DNA from: Arthrobacter sp. B1I2
GTDB lineage: Bacteria; Actinomycetota; Actinomycetes; Actinomycetales; Micrococcaceae
DNA length: 64,000 nucleotides
Assembly: GCF_030816485.1 (NCBI RefSeq)
Contig: NZ_JAUSYC010000001.1
Location: 3,162,001 to 3,226,000, forward strand
Reading direction: 5' to 3'
The position numbers were made by a program, and so were the translations under genes. Positions 27,436 through 35,572 of this stretch are shown here, one piece after another; positions within the stretch are counted from its first letter, which is position 1; each line of letters opens with the position of its first letter. The notes under the pieces were generated by a model. The model had not been told where the DNA came from, made no database searches, and worked only from the letters and a program-made list of their open reading frames with translations.

Positions 27436-28740
27436 TCAGTAGTTGGTCAGCAGGGTGTTCAGTACCCGGGCACCGAACTTGAGGGAGTCCGCCGGGACAC
27501 GTTCGTCAACTCCATGGAACATGCCGGTGAAGTCCAGCTCGTCCGGCAGCATGAGGGGTGCGAAGCCGTAGCCGGTGATGCCCAGCCGGCTGAGGGATTT
27601 GTTGTCCGTACCGCCGGAAAGCGTGTAGGGCAGCACCTTCGCACCCGGGTCCTCCTTGTGGAGGGCGTCGATCATCGAGTCCACCAGGTTGCCGGCGAAG
27701 GGGACCTCAAGCGAGACGTCATTGTGGACGTAGCTGACGTCCACGCCGTTGCCGGCGAGTTCGCGCACGATCTCAAGGACCTGCTGCTCCTGGCCCGGCA
27801 GGGTGCGGCAGTCAACGAGGGCTTCGGCAGACTCGGGGATCACGTTGTGCTTGTAGCCACCCTTGAGGAGGGTGGGGTTGGTGGTGTTCTGCAAGGTGGC
27901 CCCGACGAACCGGGCCACGGTGCCAAGCTGGTTGAGCAGGAGGTCCGGGTTGTCGGCGTCGAACTCCACGCCCGTTAGTTCGGTCACACCGTCGAGGAAC
28001 TGGCGGGTGGTGGGCGTGAGTTCGATCGGCCACTTGTATTCGCCAATACGGGTGACGGCGGCCGCCAGGCGGGTCACGGCGTTGTCCGTGTTGATCTGGG
28101 AGCCGTGGCCGGCCCGGCCGTGCGCCACGAGCCTGAGCCAGGAGATGCCCTTCTCCGCCGTCTGCAGCAGGTAGGTCCGCTGCCCGCCGATCGTCGCCGA
28201 GAAGCCGCCCACCTCGGAAATGGCCTCGGTGGCGCCTTCGAAAAGTTCCGGGCGGTTGTCCACTGCATAGCGTGCGCCGTACGCGCCGCCGGCTTCCTCG
28301 TCGGCAAAGAACGCGAAGATGATGTCCCGTTTGGGTTTCCGGCCTTCGCGGGCGAAGCTGCGCAGGACCGAAAGAATCATGGCGTCCATGTCCTTCATGT
28401 CGACGGCGCCGCGGCCCCAGATGAGGCCATCCTTCAGCTCTGCGCCAAACGGGTCCACAGACCACTGGTCGCGCAGGGCGGGGACGACGTCCAGGTGGCC
28501 GTGGACCACCAGGGCGCTGGCGGAGGGGTCCTCCCCTGCCATCCTGGTCACGACGTTGGCCCGGCCGGGGGCGGATTCGAAGATCTCCGCCGCCAGCCCC
28601 ACTTCCTCGATGAGTCCTGCGGCATATTCTGCCGCCGCCCGCTCCCCCGGCCCTGACCCGTCCCCGTAGTTGGAGGTGTCGATCCGGATGAGCTCCTGGC
28701 AGATCCGGACAACTTCATCCTCGGGCAGGACGTCAGGCAT
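27436..28740 (-). CDS. M20-family metallopeptidase
   Basis: A 434-residue dizinc peptidase or deacylase of the M20/M25/M40 family. Visible are the first metal motif VVHGHLDVVPA, the WGRGAVDMKDMDA bridge Asp, the DEEAGGAYGA catalytic Glu pair, and a dimerisation/lid domain in the middle. Many relatives are annotated as dipeptidases or succinyl-diaminopimelate desuccinylase-like. It precedes the acyl-CoA dehydrogenase and may share its transcript. Confidence 0.92.
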   Translation of the reverse strand: MPDVLPEDEVVRICQELIRIDTSNYGDGSGPGERAAAEYAAGLIEEVGLAAEIFESAPGRANVVTRMAGEDPSASALVVHGHLDVVPALRDQWSVDPFGAELKDGLIWGRGAVDMKDMDAMILSVLRSFAREGRKPKRDIIFAFFADEEAGGAYGARYAVDNRPELFEGATEAISEVGGFSATIGGQRTYLLQTAEKGISWLRLVAHGRAGHGSQINTDNAVTRLAAAVTRIGEYKWPIELTPTTRQFLDGVTELTGVEFDADNPDLLLNQLGTVARFVGATLQNTTNPTLLKGGYKHNVIPESAEALVDCRTLPGQEQQVLEIVRELAGNGVDVSYVHNDVSLEVPFAGNLVDSMIDALHKEDPGAKVLPYTLSGGTDNKSLSRLGITGYGFAPLMLPDELDFTGMFHGVDERVPADSLKFGARVLNTLLTNY

Positions 28741-28908
28741 TGGTGGCTCCTCGATAGGGAATGACTGGTTGGCACGAGCTGAATCGCTGTGCTCAGCCTA
28801 CCTACTTGGCCCGATTCGTTGTTCCCGGAAAGTCATGTTAGAGTTTTTCTCGCTGCTTCGGAGAGGCGCGAAACGCTGAAAAGCGCAGAGCTTCCCGGAA
28901 TACCACCT

Positions 28909-28991
28909 GCGCGGGTGGCGGAATGGCAGACGCGCTAGCTTGAGGTGCTAGTCCTCGAAAGGGGGTGGGGGTTCAAGTCCCCCTCCGCGCA
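28909..28991 (+). tRNA. tRNA-Leu (anticodon GAG)
   Basis: The 83-nt sequence folds as a class II tRNA: acceptor 28909-28915 with 28984-28990, anticodon stem 28935-28939 with 28947-28951, anticodon GAG at 28942-28944 in loop TTGAGGT, a long variable arm and the T-loop TTCAAGT. The CCA end is not encoded. It is followed at once by a terminator and an integrase remnant, which marks it as the probable insertion site of a mobile element. Confidence 0.96.
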
Positions 28992-28995
28992 CAAG

Positions 28996-29023
28996 AAAAA
29001 CCCCGGGAAACCGGGGTTTTTTT
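28996..29023 (+). terminator. Terminator after tRNA-Leu
   Basis: AAAAACCCCGG, four bases, CCGGGG and a run of seven T follow five bases after the tRNA, a classic intrinsic terminator. Confidence 0.92.
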
Positions 29024-29109
29024 GTGTCTTCACCCACGCGAGAAGTGTTTTCAACCACATTAGTACGAATGTGCGACGCCTGTCAGGGGGATCGACGCAT
29101 AGTAATCGC

Positions 29110-29415
29110 ATGGCTTGCATTGAACCACGACCCCGTAAAGACGGCTCCGTCACCTATTACGCCAGGTGGATCGACCCAGGATCCAGGGCTCGCATGAGTC
29201 AAATGATGGACTCTAAGGAGAGCGCCGAACTCTTGCGCACCGTGCTCAACGCCCACGGCAACAATGTTGATGCTGCTCTGAAGACAGCCAAGGATCATTT
29301 CAGTGGAATCTATACGGTCACCCGGATGATCGAGGATCACATCGATCTCTCACCGAGCGTGAACGGATACACGATCCCGGTGGGTCTGGGAGTCGGCGCC
29401 GCCGTAACTAGCTAA
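29110..29415 (+). pseudogene. Truncated tyrosine integrase, N-terminal arm-binding domain
   Basis: 101 residues matching the N-terminal part of actinophage-type tyrosine integrases: a short basic start (CIEPRPRKDGSVTYYARW), the AP2-like arm-site domain, and the start of the SAM-like core-binding domain (KTAKDHFSGIYTVTRMIEDH). It then switches to unrelated sequence (PVGLGVGAAVTS) and stops; the catalytic domain with Arg-His-Arg-Tyr is absent. Its position after the tRNA is that of an integrated element. Confidence 0.8.
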
Positions 29416-29649
29416 CCGGAAACCAGTGTCGCGGACTCGCCGAACGCCTCACTAATTTCCGCCTCTGTCGGGAGTGCTTCCCTGGCGCTGATCTGTCTCC
29501 GTTCAGGGGCAGCTGTCGACTTCTCCTGTGTACCGCTTCCCGGGCCCATGGTTCTGGCTGACAGCTGCGCCGCTGCAGCCTGTCATGGACAGGGCCACCG
29601 CAGTACAAGCGGCAGCTCCAATAACGCTCAGCAGCGATCGATTCTTCAT
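29412..29649 (-). pseudogene. Frameshifted small lipoprotein remnant
   Basis: ATG 29649 opens a signal peptide with the lipobox SMTGC. The frame stops at 29503 after 48 residues, but one base forward the reading continues plausibly (TQEKSTAAPERRQISAREA..., then LPTEAEISEAFGESATLVSG) to TAG 29412-29414. The shift lies in the Gly/Pro-coding GGGCCCGGG stretch. The stop overlaps that of the converging integrase fragment, so both genes appear cut at one junction. Confidence 0.6.
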
Positions 29650-29763
29650 TTGTAGCCCCAGTTTCGGCCTATTTTCGACACAACACTAAAGTTGCCCTGA
29701 TTCTAAGGCACCTGTTGTCTGGATTCGGGGAGTTTTCCCGTCCATGCCCCACACATAAGGCCC

Positions 29764-30441
29764 ATGGAACCCTTCCGCATCATCACGAGCATCGACGAGC
29801 TGGCCGCACTGCGCATTGATTCGATCGTCTGCCCGCCTCGGCTGCCGTCGTGCGCCTACCGCAAGGCCTGGGCCGCGTTCTCCTCAGACGGCGGCCGTTC
29901 CGATCTGTTCGTCACCTTCGAGTCCACCCGGGAAGCGGATCTGAATGAGGTGTGGGCGGTCCTGACCATGCACTGCCCTGAAGGATCGCCGTCGGCCTGG
30001 GTCCTCTGGGATTCCGCCGCTGAAGCTCCGGCTCCCCTGAAGCCGAGCTCGTGGACGACGGTCACCCCTTCCGTCGCCACCGACTCGCTCGTCTCCGCCG
30101 CATACGGCCTTCGGGCCTTCTACGAAAAGTCAGGTCCCGGCAGGTGGGTTGAATCTGGCAGCGAGGAATACATCCCCACAGCAGCCGTATGGGAACTCCT
30201 CACCGGTGCCTACGAGACGATCATCCTCGACGAGGACAGGGAAATCTGGGTACTTATCGATGCCGCCGCACCCGGACCGGTGCGTCCGCCCCGTGGCCCG
30301 GACTCCCCCGATTTCCTCACCCGCGCCCATCTGCGCGACCGAAGCACGGAGCGAGTCACCCACGCCACCCTCGACGAGGCCCGCGCCGGGATCAAATCCT
30401 TGGTCGCCGGCCGCCCCTCCGCCGGGAACCTGCTCATCTAG
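29764..30441 (+). CDS. Hypothetical protein, unknown family
   Basis: A 225-residue soluble protein that I do not recognise. It is acidic and Trp/Pro-rich, with no signal or membrane helix. The middle (VSAAYGLRAFYEKSGPGRWVESGSEEYIPTA, then WELLTGAYETIILDEDREIWVLID) looks like an ordinary globular domain, and the C-terminus (VTHATLDEARAGIKSLVA) like an amphipathic helix. It is followed by two smaller unknown ORFs on the same strand in the accessory region. Confidence 0.65.
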   Translation: MEPFRIITSIDELAALRIDSIVCPPRLPSCAYRKAWAAFSSDGGRSDLFVTFESTREADLNEVWAVLTMHCPEGSPSAWVLWDSAAEAPAPLKPSSWTTVTPSVATDSLVSAAYGLRAFYEKSGPGRWVESGSEEYIPTAAVWELLTGAYETIILDEDREIWVLIDAAAPGPVRPPRGPDSPDFLTRAHLRDRSTERVTHATLDEARAGIKSLVAGRPSAGNLLI

Positions 30442-30536
30442 TGAGGCCGGACAAGAACCGCCTCGATTTCTACCCGATGGCCTTCATGAACCCCGGCACA
30501 GCACTGGAGGCCCTGCCCTGGCGCGGCGGGGAGTAG
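30441..30536 (+). CDS. Possible 31-residue peptide ORF
   Basis: GTG 30441 overlaps the preceding stop by one base (TAGTG) and opens a 31-codon frame (FYPMAFMNPGTALEALPWRGGE). The composition is protein-like, but it is too short to judge; it could be a remnant of a larger gene or a coupled small peptide. Confidence 0.25.
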   Translation: MRPDKNRLDFYPMAFMNPGTALEALPWRGGE

Positions 30537-30564
30537 GAGCGACAGCACCGCACACACATGCCGT

Positions 30565-30966
30565 ATGTCTGAACTGATCCTGAAGCCGGTGACTCCTGGC
30601 CGCCTGGTTCCGAATCCGTACGCGCAGCTGGGCCCCTTAACCAAGAGCGAGGACGGCGCCGTCGTCACGGCCCATGTCTACCTCGACGGTGAGCGTATCG
30701 GCTTCGTTGTGGGTACCACTGCGCCCGGCAAGACCGTCCGCGAGTGGGCCCGCCAGCCGCGCCGGGGACGGGATCACCCAGCACGGCACGCCCGGTTCAA
30801 CCCCGTCGACGCCCTCGTTCGCACCCACCTGACGGATCTCCAGCGCCCGATCGCCCACCTGGGCGTAGCCCCAGGGACAAGGCAGACTTCCGAACGGAAG
30901 GTGTCCCCGGAACTCGAGGTGCTGTTTGTGCCCCGTCGTGCCATCCAGGAGTCCCCAGCCCGATAG
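30565..30966 (+). CDS. Hypothetical protein
   Basis: A 133-residue protein with no recognised domain. It has a beta-rich N-terminal half (AVVTAHVYLDGERIGFVVGTTAPGK) and a basic, Arg-rich centre, and no membrane segment. No good ribosome site precedes the ATG. It sits in the accessory region after two unknown ORFs and before the sugar operon. Confidence 0.5.
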   Translation: MSELILKPVTPGRLVPNPYAQLGPLTKSEDGAVVTAHVYLDGERIGFVVGTTAPGKTVREWARQPRRGRDHPARHARFNPVDALVRTHLTDLQRPIAHLGVAPGTRQTSERKVSPELEVLFVPRRAIQESPAR

Positions 30967-31121
30967 ATCGCTGAAGCCCTGAACCCGGACCCAGTGCAGA
31001 GGCGGCCATGATCGCAGGCTACCGGCTTGAACCCCTTCCGGACCGCCTCGCCTAAGGGCCGAGGCTGTGTGACTGTCGCGCCATCAATGTAACGGCTTGG
31101 TCACGAAGAGCTTCCATCTGC

Positions 31122-31151
31122 TTGACAGCGCTGTCAGTAGGCGAGTTAGAT
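31122..31151 (+). promoter_or_regulatory. Promoter of the LacI-type regulator, probably leaderless
   Basis: TTGACA (31122-31127) and TTAGAT (31146-31151) are separated by 18 bases. Transcription would begin at or next to the ATG at 31159, and no ribosome site is present. The -35 lies inside operator O1. Confidence 0.65.
31123..31136. promoter_or_regulatory. Operator O1 for the LacI-type regulator
   Basis: TGACAGCGCTGTCA is a perfect 14-bp palindrome with the central CG typical of LacI-family sites. It overlaps the -35 box. Confidence 0.75.
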
Positions 31152-31158
31152 CACACTC

Positions 31159-32217
31159 ATGAATGACAGCGCTGTCGAACCAGTTGGCAAAGAGGCCGCG
31201 AAGCCCCCGCTACCACGTCTCTCGGATGTAGCGGCCCACGCTGGTGTATCCCCCAAAACTGTGTCGCGGGTTGTAAACAACGAAGCGAATGTGCGGCCCC
31301 AGGTCCGCGCGCAGGTTCTGCAGTCGGTGGCCGCCTTGGGGTACCGCCCGAATCCCGCGGCACGTGCCTTGGTCACTCAGCGCACGCATCAAATCGGTCT
31401 GATCGCCACGGCAAGTTCGCTCTACGGTCCCACCGCCGGTTTGTTCGGCCTGGAGCAAGCGGCGTGGAAAGCCGGTTACTCGCTGACACTCACAACCATC
31501 AGGGAGGCCGCCGGGCCGGAACTTGAAGAAGCTCTCCATTACCTGGTGCTGCGGGGCGTGGAGGGCGTGATCGTTTCCGGCGCTGCCGGGATTCTCCATC
31601 TGGCACCGTCGGCGCTCGCCGGCATGCCACTTGTCAGCACCTGCCCCCTCACTGACGACTCAGCAAACCACGTGATGGTCGACTCTGACCAGGTGGCTGG
31701 TGCAAGGGCTGGCGTACGTCACCTGTATGCCCTGGGGCACCGTCGTATTGCCCACCTCGCCGGCCCGCTGAGCTGGGACTCGGCAGCTCGGCGCCGCGAC
31801 GGATGGCAGCAAGAGTTGAACGAACTGGGCCTTGACCCCGGGCCGGTCATCGAAGGTGACTGGTCGCCGAAATCCGGATACGAGGCGGCGCTGGCTCTTG
31901 ACCCCACTGCGGCGACTGCCGTCTTCGTTGCCAATGACCACATGGCAATGGGCGCCATCCGCGCCTTCACAGAGAAGGGCATCCGCATCCCGGATGACAT
32001 GTCAGTCGTCGGCTTCGACGATGTTCCCGAAGCCGCCTACCAAATGATCCCCCTTACAACGGTGCGCCAGGACTTTTCATCTGTCGCGGAACGCTCCGTC
32101 GCCGAGCTAGTACATCTGATCGAGAAACAGGCGGTCGGGAACACCGCCATCCACCTCCCCACCGAGCTCATCGTGCGTAGATCGACCGCACCTGCACCAG
32201 AACAGCGCGCGAACTGA
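31159..32217 (+). CDS. LacI-family transcriptional regulator
   Basis: A 352-residue repressor-type regulator. The N-terminal HTH (LSDVAAHAGVSPKTVSRVVNNEANV) and hinge (RPNPAARALVTQRT) are followed by a periplasmic-binding-protein-like sensor domain. It should bind the two palindromes around its own start and respond to a sugar, most likely a galactoside given the downstream importer and beta-galactosidase. The N-terminus is extended by about 18 residues before the HTH, and the codons for NDSAV fall in operator O2. Confidence 0.92.
   Translation: MNDSAVEPVGKEAAKPPLPRLSDVAAHAGVSPKTVSRVVNNEANVRPQVRAQVLQSVAALGYRPNPAARALVTQRTHQIGLIATASSLYGPTAGLFGLEQAAWKAGYSLTLTTIREAAGPELEEALHYLVLRGVEGVIVSGAAGILHLAPSALAGMPLVSTCPLTDDSANHVMVDSDQVAGARAGVRHLYALGHRRIAHLAGPLSWDSAARRRDGWQQELNELGLDPGPVIEGDWSPKSGYEAALALDPTAATAVFVANDHMAMGAIRAFTEKGIRIPDDMSVVGFDDVPEAAYQMIPLTTVRQDFSSVAERSVAELVHLIEKQAVGNTAIHLPTELIVRRSTAPAPEQRAN
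31164..31177. promoter_or_regulatory. Operator O2 inside the regulator's first codons
   Basis: TGACAGCGCTGTCG differs from O1 by one base and begins five bases into the coding sequence. The two sites are 41 bp apart, nearly four helical turns, which would suit cooperative or looped binding. Confidence 0.7.
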
Positions 32218-32239
32218 AACTCCCCTGACTCCTGTGAGA

Positions 32240-32259
32240 GGGAACATCGCAGTGTTCCC
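32240..32259. promoter_or_regulatory. Inverted repeat upstream of the sugar-binding protein gene
   Basis: GGGAACA, six bases, TGTTCCC lies 23 bases after the regulator's stop and 72 bases before the binding-protein start. It lacks a T-run, so it could be a weak attenuator hairpin or a protein-binding site; it does not match the LacI operators. Confidence 0.4.
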
Positions 32260-32331
32260 CGGCGCAGCGGCGTGCCGGCCTCACGGACGATTTGCCGCAA
32301 GCACACCAACCCTCCATCGAAAGCAGACGCC

Positions 32332-33702
32332 ATGTCACGAGAAATTTCACGTCGCTCCGTCCTTGCAGCGTTCCCTTTGGCTGCCCTAAGTGTTAGCGCT
32401 CTCACTGCTTGCGGTGGTGGAGCGACTCCAGCTTCGGGAGGCCCTGCCTCCCCCATCTCCCAAGCCGACATCGATGCGGCCATGAAAAAGGACACAAAGC
32501 TCGCCTTCTGGACCTGGGTGCCGGACATCCAGAAGGAAGTGGATCTGTTCCAGGCGAAGTACCCGTCAGTGAAAGTTGAAGTAGTGAACGTGGGGCAGGG
32601 CGGGGCCCACTACCAGAAGCTGCGGGCGGCGATCCAGGCCGGAAAGGGTGCCCCTGACGTCGTGCAGATGGAGTTCGACAAACTGCCGTCATTCACACTT
32701 ACCGACAGCCTCCTGGACCTCACCCCGTACGGCATCGGAGACCTGAAGTCCGACTACCCGGGCTGGGTGTGGTCCGGGGTGACTCCCGGTGGCAAGGGTA
32801 TCTATGGCGTTCCTCAGGACACCGGCCCCATGGGGATGCTGTACCGCGAAGACCTGTTTACGGCTGCCGGACTCACGGTCCCCAAGACGTGGGACGATTT
32901 CGCCGCGGCAGTTACGACCTACCGCGGTAAGAACCCGTCGAGCATGCTTACGAACTGGGCGCCGAGCTCTGAAGCGAACATGCTGGGCCTCTTCTGGCAG
33001 GCCGGGGGCCGCCCCTTTTCCTACGACGGTGCAAAGAGCGTCAAAATCAACCTCACCGGAGACGCCGCCTGCAAGAAAGTCACCGCCTACTGGAACGATC
33101 TCTTCAAATCCGGCAACATCGGCAACGAACCCGACTTCAACGACGCCTGGTACCAGGGGCTGAACAGCGGGAAGTACGCGTCCTGGCTCACGGGCGCATG
33201 GGGGCCGGTCTTCCTGCAGGGAACCGCGAAGAGCACGGCCGGCAAATGGCGTGCCGCACCGCTGCCGCAGTGGGACACGTCCAAGCCGGCCAGCGGCAAC
33301 TACGGTGGTTCCACCGACGCCGTCCTGAAGTCCAGCGAGAACCCTATTGCAGCCGCCATGCTTGCCCGATTCGTGAACACGGATGAAAAAGCGGCACTGA
33401 CCCTGGCCAATGAACAGTTCCTCTTCCCGCCGGCAACGAAAACCCTGAACAATCCGGCCTTCGCTGACGCGACGTCCAGCTTCTACGGGGGCCAGAAAGT
33501 CAACAAACAGTTCACCGACATCTCCATGACCGTCCAGGAGGGGTTCCAGTTCCTGCCCTTCAACGACTATGCCGCCTCCAGCTACGACAAAACCATGGGC
33601 AAAGCGATCGGCGACCGCGGCGACCTGAATGCAGCATTAGCCGCTTGGCAGGATGACCTGGTGCAGTACGCCAAGGGACAGGGATTCACCGTTGCAAGCT
33701 GA
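32332..33702 (+). CDS. ABC sugar transporter, substrate-binding lipoprotein
   Basis: A 456-residue family 1 extracellular solute-binding protein. The signal has SRRSVL, a twin-arginine type motif, and the lipobox LTAC (Cys27), so it is probably a Tat-exported lipoprotein. The mature part begins with a Gly/Ala-rich linker and has the usual two-lobe fold (LAFWTWVPDIQKEVDLFQAKYP; VPQDTGPMGMLYREDLF). The frame is open to 32272, but ATG 32332 gives the correct signal peptide. It heads the importer genes of the galactoside module. Confidence 0.93.
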   Translation: MSREISRRSVLAAFPLAALSVSALTACGGGATPASGGPASPISQADIDAAMKKDTKLAFWTWVPDIQKEVDLFQAKYPSVKVEVVNVGQGGAHYQKLRAAIQAGKGAPDVVQMEFDKLPSFTLTDSLLDLTPYGIGDLKSDYPGWVWSGVTPGGKGIYGVPQDTGPMGMLYREDLFTAAGLTVPKTWDDFAAAVTTYRGKNPSSMLTNWAPSSEANMLGLFWQAGGRPFSYDGAKSVKINLTGDAACKKVTAYWNDLFKSGNIGNEPDFNDAWYQGLNSGKYASWLTGAWGPVFLQGTAKSTAGKWRAAPLPQWDTSKPASGNYGGSTDAVLKSSENPIAAAMLARFVNTDEKAALTLANEQFLFPPATKTLNNPAFADATSSFYGGQKVNKQFTDISMTVQEGFQFLPFNDYAASSYDKTMGKAIGDRGDLNAALAAWQDDLVQYAKGQGFTVAS

Positions 33703-34630
33703 GACCGTGACCCAGCCAGCTCAGCCGGCTCTGGAGAAGAAGCCGGTCAACATCGCAAAGCGGCGCCAGTATGTGGCGGCCTACGCCTTGTCCATGCCGT
33801 TCATGGTCGTGTTCGCGTTAATGATCGCCGTCCCCTTGTTCTATGCGGGCTACCTCTCGTTCTTCAAAAAGCAGCTCATTGGCGGTGTCTCGTTCGTCGG
33901 CATGGACAACTACGCCCGCGCCCTGACCGACCCGTCCTTCCTGGGCGGCGTCGGCCGCATGGCGCTGTTCCTCGTGATCCAGGTTCCGGTCATGCTTGGC
34001 CTGTCCCTGCTCTTCGCCCTCATCCTGGACAGCGGAATGCTGCGCCTGCAACGGTTCATCCGGCTCGGCGTCTTTCTGCCCTACGCAATTCCCAGCGTCA
34101 TCGCGACTTTAATGTGGGGCTACCTGTACGGGAAAGACTTCGGGCCATTCGCGCAACTGGCCAAGTCGCTGGGGCTTCCCGCACCCGACTTTCTTGCCGG
34201 CGGCAATGTCCTGTTCTCCATCATGAACATCGTGACCTGGGGATTCGTCGGGTACAACATGATCGTCATGTACGCGGCCCTCAGGTCCATACCCGCCGAA
34301 CTGTATGAAGCCGCGCGCGTGGACGGTGCCAGAGAATGGAGACTGGCCTGGTCGATCAAGATACCCGCCATCAGGGGTGCGTTGCTGCTGACCACGATCT
34401 TCTCGGTCATCGGGTCCTTCCAACTCTTTAACGAACCGAACCTCCTGCGCGTCATCGCCCCAGCGGCCATCGGACAGGACTACACGCCGAACATGTACGC
34501 CTTTCAGCTGTCCTTCGTGAATCAGGACTCCAACTACGCGGCCGCTATTGCTTTCCTCTTGGGGATAGTAATCATGGCGGTCAGCTATGGGGTCCAACTG
34601 ACGGCCAACAGAAAAGAGAAGGCCTCGTGA
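33692..34630 (+). CDS. ABC sugar transporter permease (MalF type)
   Basis: About 312 residues with six membrane helices. The cytoplasmic EAA loop (EAARVDGAREWRLAWSIKIPAIRG) shows an ABC importer inner-membrane subunit. I prefer TTG 33692, preceded by AGGGA at good spacing and overlapping the binding-protein gene by 11 bases; GTG 33707 is the alternative. It forms the channel with the next gene. Confidence 0.88.
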   Translation: MQAETVTQPAQPALEKKPVNIAKRRQYVAAYALSMPFMVVFALMIAVPLFYAGYLSFFKKQLIGGVSFVGMDNYARALTDPSFLGGVGRMALFLVIQVPVMLGLSLLFALILDSGMLRLQRFIRLGVFLPYAIPSVIATLMWGYLYGKDFGPFAQLAKSLGLPAPDFLAGGNVLFSIMNIVTWGFVGYNMIVMYAALRSIPAELYEAARVDGAREWRLAWSIKIPAIRGALLLTTIFSVIGSFQLFNEPNLLRVIAPAAIGQDYTPNMYAFQLSFVNQDSNYAAAIAFLLGIVIMAVSYGVQLTANRKEKAS

Positions 34631-35535
34631 CCGCCACAGACACTGCCCAGGTTGTAACGCGAAACAGCGCGGCGAGCCCGCCACGGCGCAAGCGGTCGGG
34701 CAAGAGCACGCTCCTGACCGTCGTCATGCTGTTGTGCCTTGTCTATTTCCTGCTGCCTATCTTCTGGCTTGTCGTTGCCTCAACGAAGGCGAACGATGAC
34801 CTGTTCACCAGCTTCGGCCTCTGGTTCTCCAACATGAACCTGGCCGAGAACCTGCACAATGTCTTCACCTTCCAGAATGGTGTGTTCGGCCACTGGATGC
34901 TCAACAGCCTGATCTACGCGATCGCCAGTGGTTTCGGCGCGTCTGCGCTGGCCACCGCTGCCGGCTACGCCTTCGCGAAGTACAGGTTCCCGGGCGGGAA
35001 CGCTATGTTCACCATTGTGCTGGGGGCCGTGATGATCCCGATGACGGCGCTGGCCATCCCCACCTACCTGCTCTTTGCCGGCGCGAACCTGACCAACACC
35101 GTGTGGGCAGTGATCCTGCCCTCACTCGTGAGCCCTTTTGGCGTGTATCTCATGAGGGTCTACGCCGCCGACGCTGTCCCTGATTCACTCATTGAAGCAG
35201 CACGCGTTGACGGTGCCGGGGAAATGCGGATCTTCTTTCAGATCGTCCTGCGGCTCCTCGTGCCCGGCTCCATCACAGTGCTGCTCTTCACACTCGTGGC
35301 CAGCTGGAACAACTATTTCCTGCCCCTGATCATGCTCAACAGTCCCGACCTGTTCCCCCTTCCTGTGGGACTGGCCCAATGGCAGGCGGCGTCCGCGGCC
35401 GGATCAGGATCCCAGGCCCTCTTCTCCACCGTCATCACCGGCTCCCTTGTCTCGGTACTCCCGCTCATGGCCGCCTTCTTGTTCCTTCAGCGCTACTGGC
35501 AGTCCGGCCTCGGCAGCGGTGCCGTCAAAGCCTGA
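34627..35535 (+). CDS. ABC sugar transporter permease (MalG type)
   Basis: A 302-residue permease with six helices and the EAA loop EAARVDGAGEMRIFFQIVLRLL. GTG 34627 overlaps the previous stop as GTGA, so the pair is translationally coupled. No ABC ATPase gene is present in the operon, so the complex must borrow a shared ATPase (MsiK/MsmK type) encoded elsewhere. Confidence 0.93.
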   Translation: MTATDTAQVVTRNSAASPPRRKRSGKSTLLTVVMLLCLVYFLLPIFWLVVASTKANDDLFTSFGLWFSNMNLAENLHNVFTFQNGVFGHWMLNSLIYAIASGFGASALATAAGYAFAKYRFPGGNAMFTIVLGAVMIPMTALAIPTYLLFAGANLTNTVWAVILPSLVSPFGVYLMRVYAADAVPDSLIEAARVDGAGEMRIFFQIVLRLLVPGSITVLLFTLVASWNNYFLPLIMLNSPDLFPLPVGLAQWQAASAAGSGSQALFSTVITGSLVSVLPLMAAFLFLQRYWQSGLGSGAVKA

Positions 35536-35572
35536 CCCCTTCCCTCTCCTCTTCAACGAAAGCAAAAAATTC

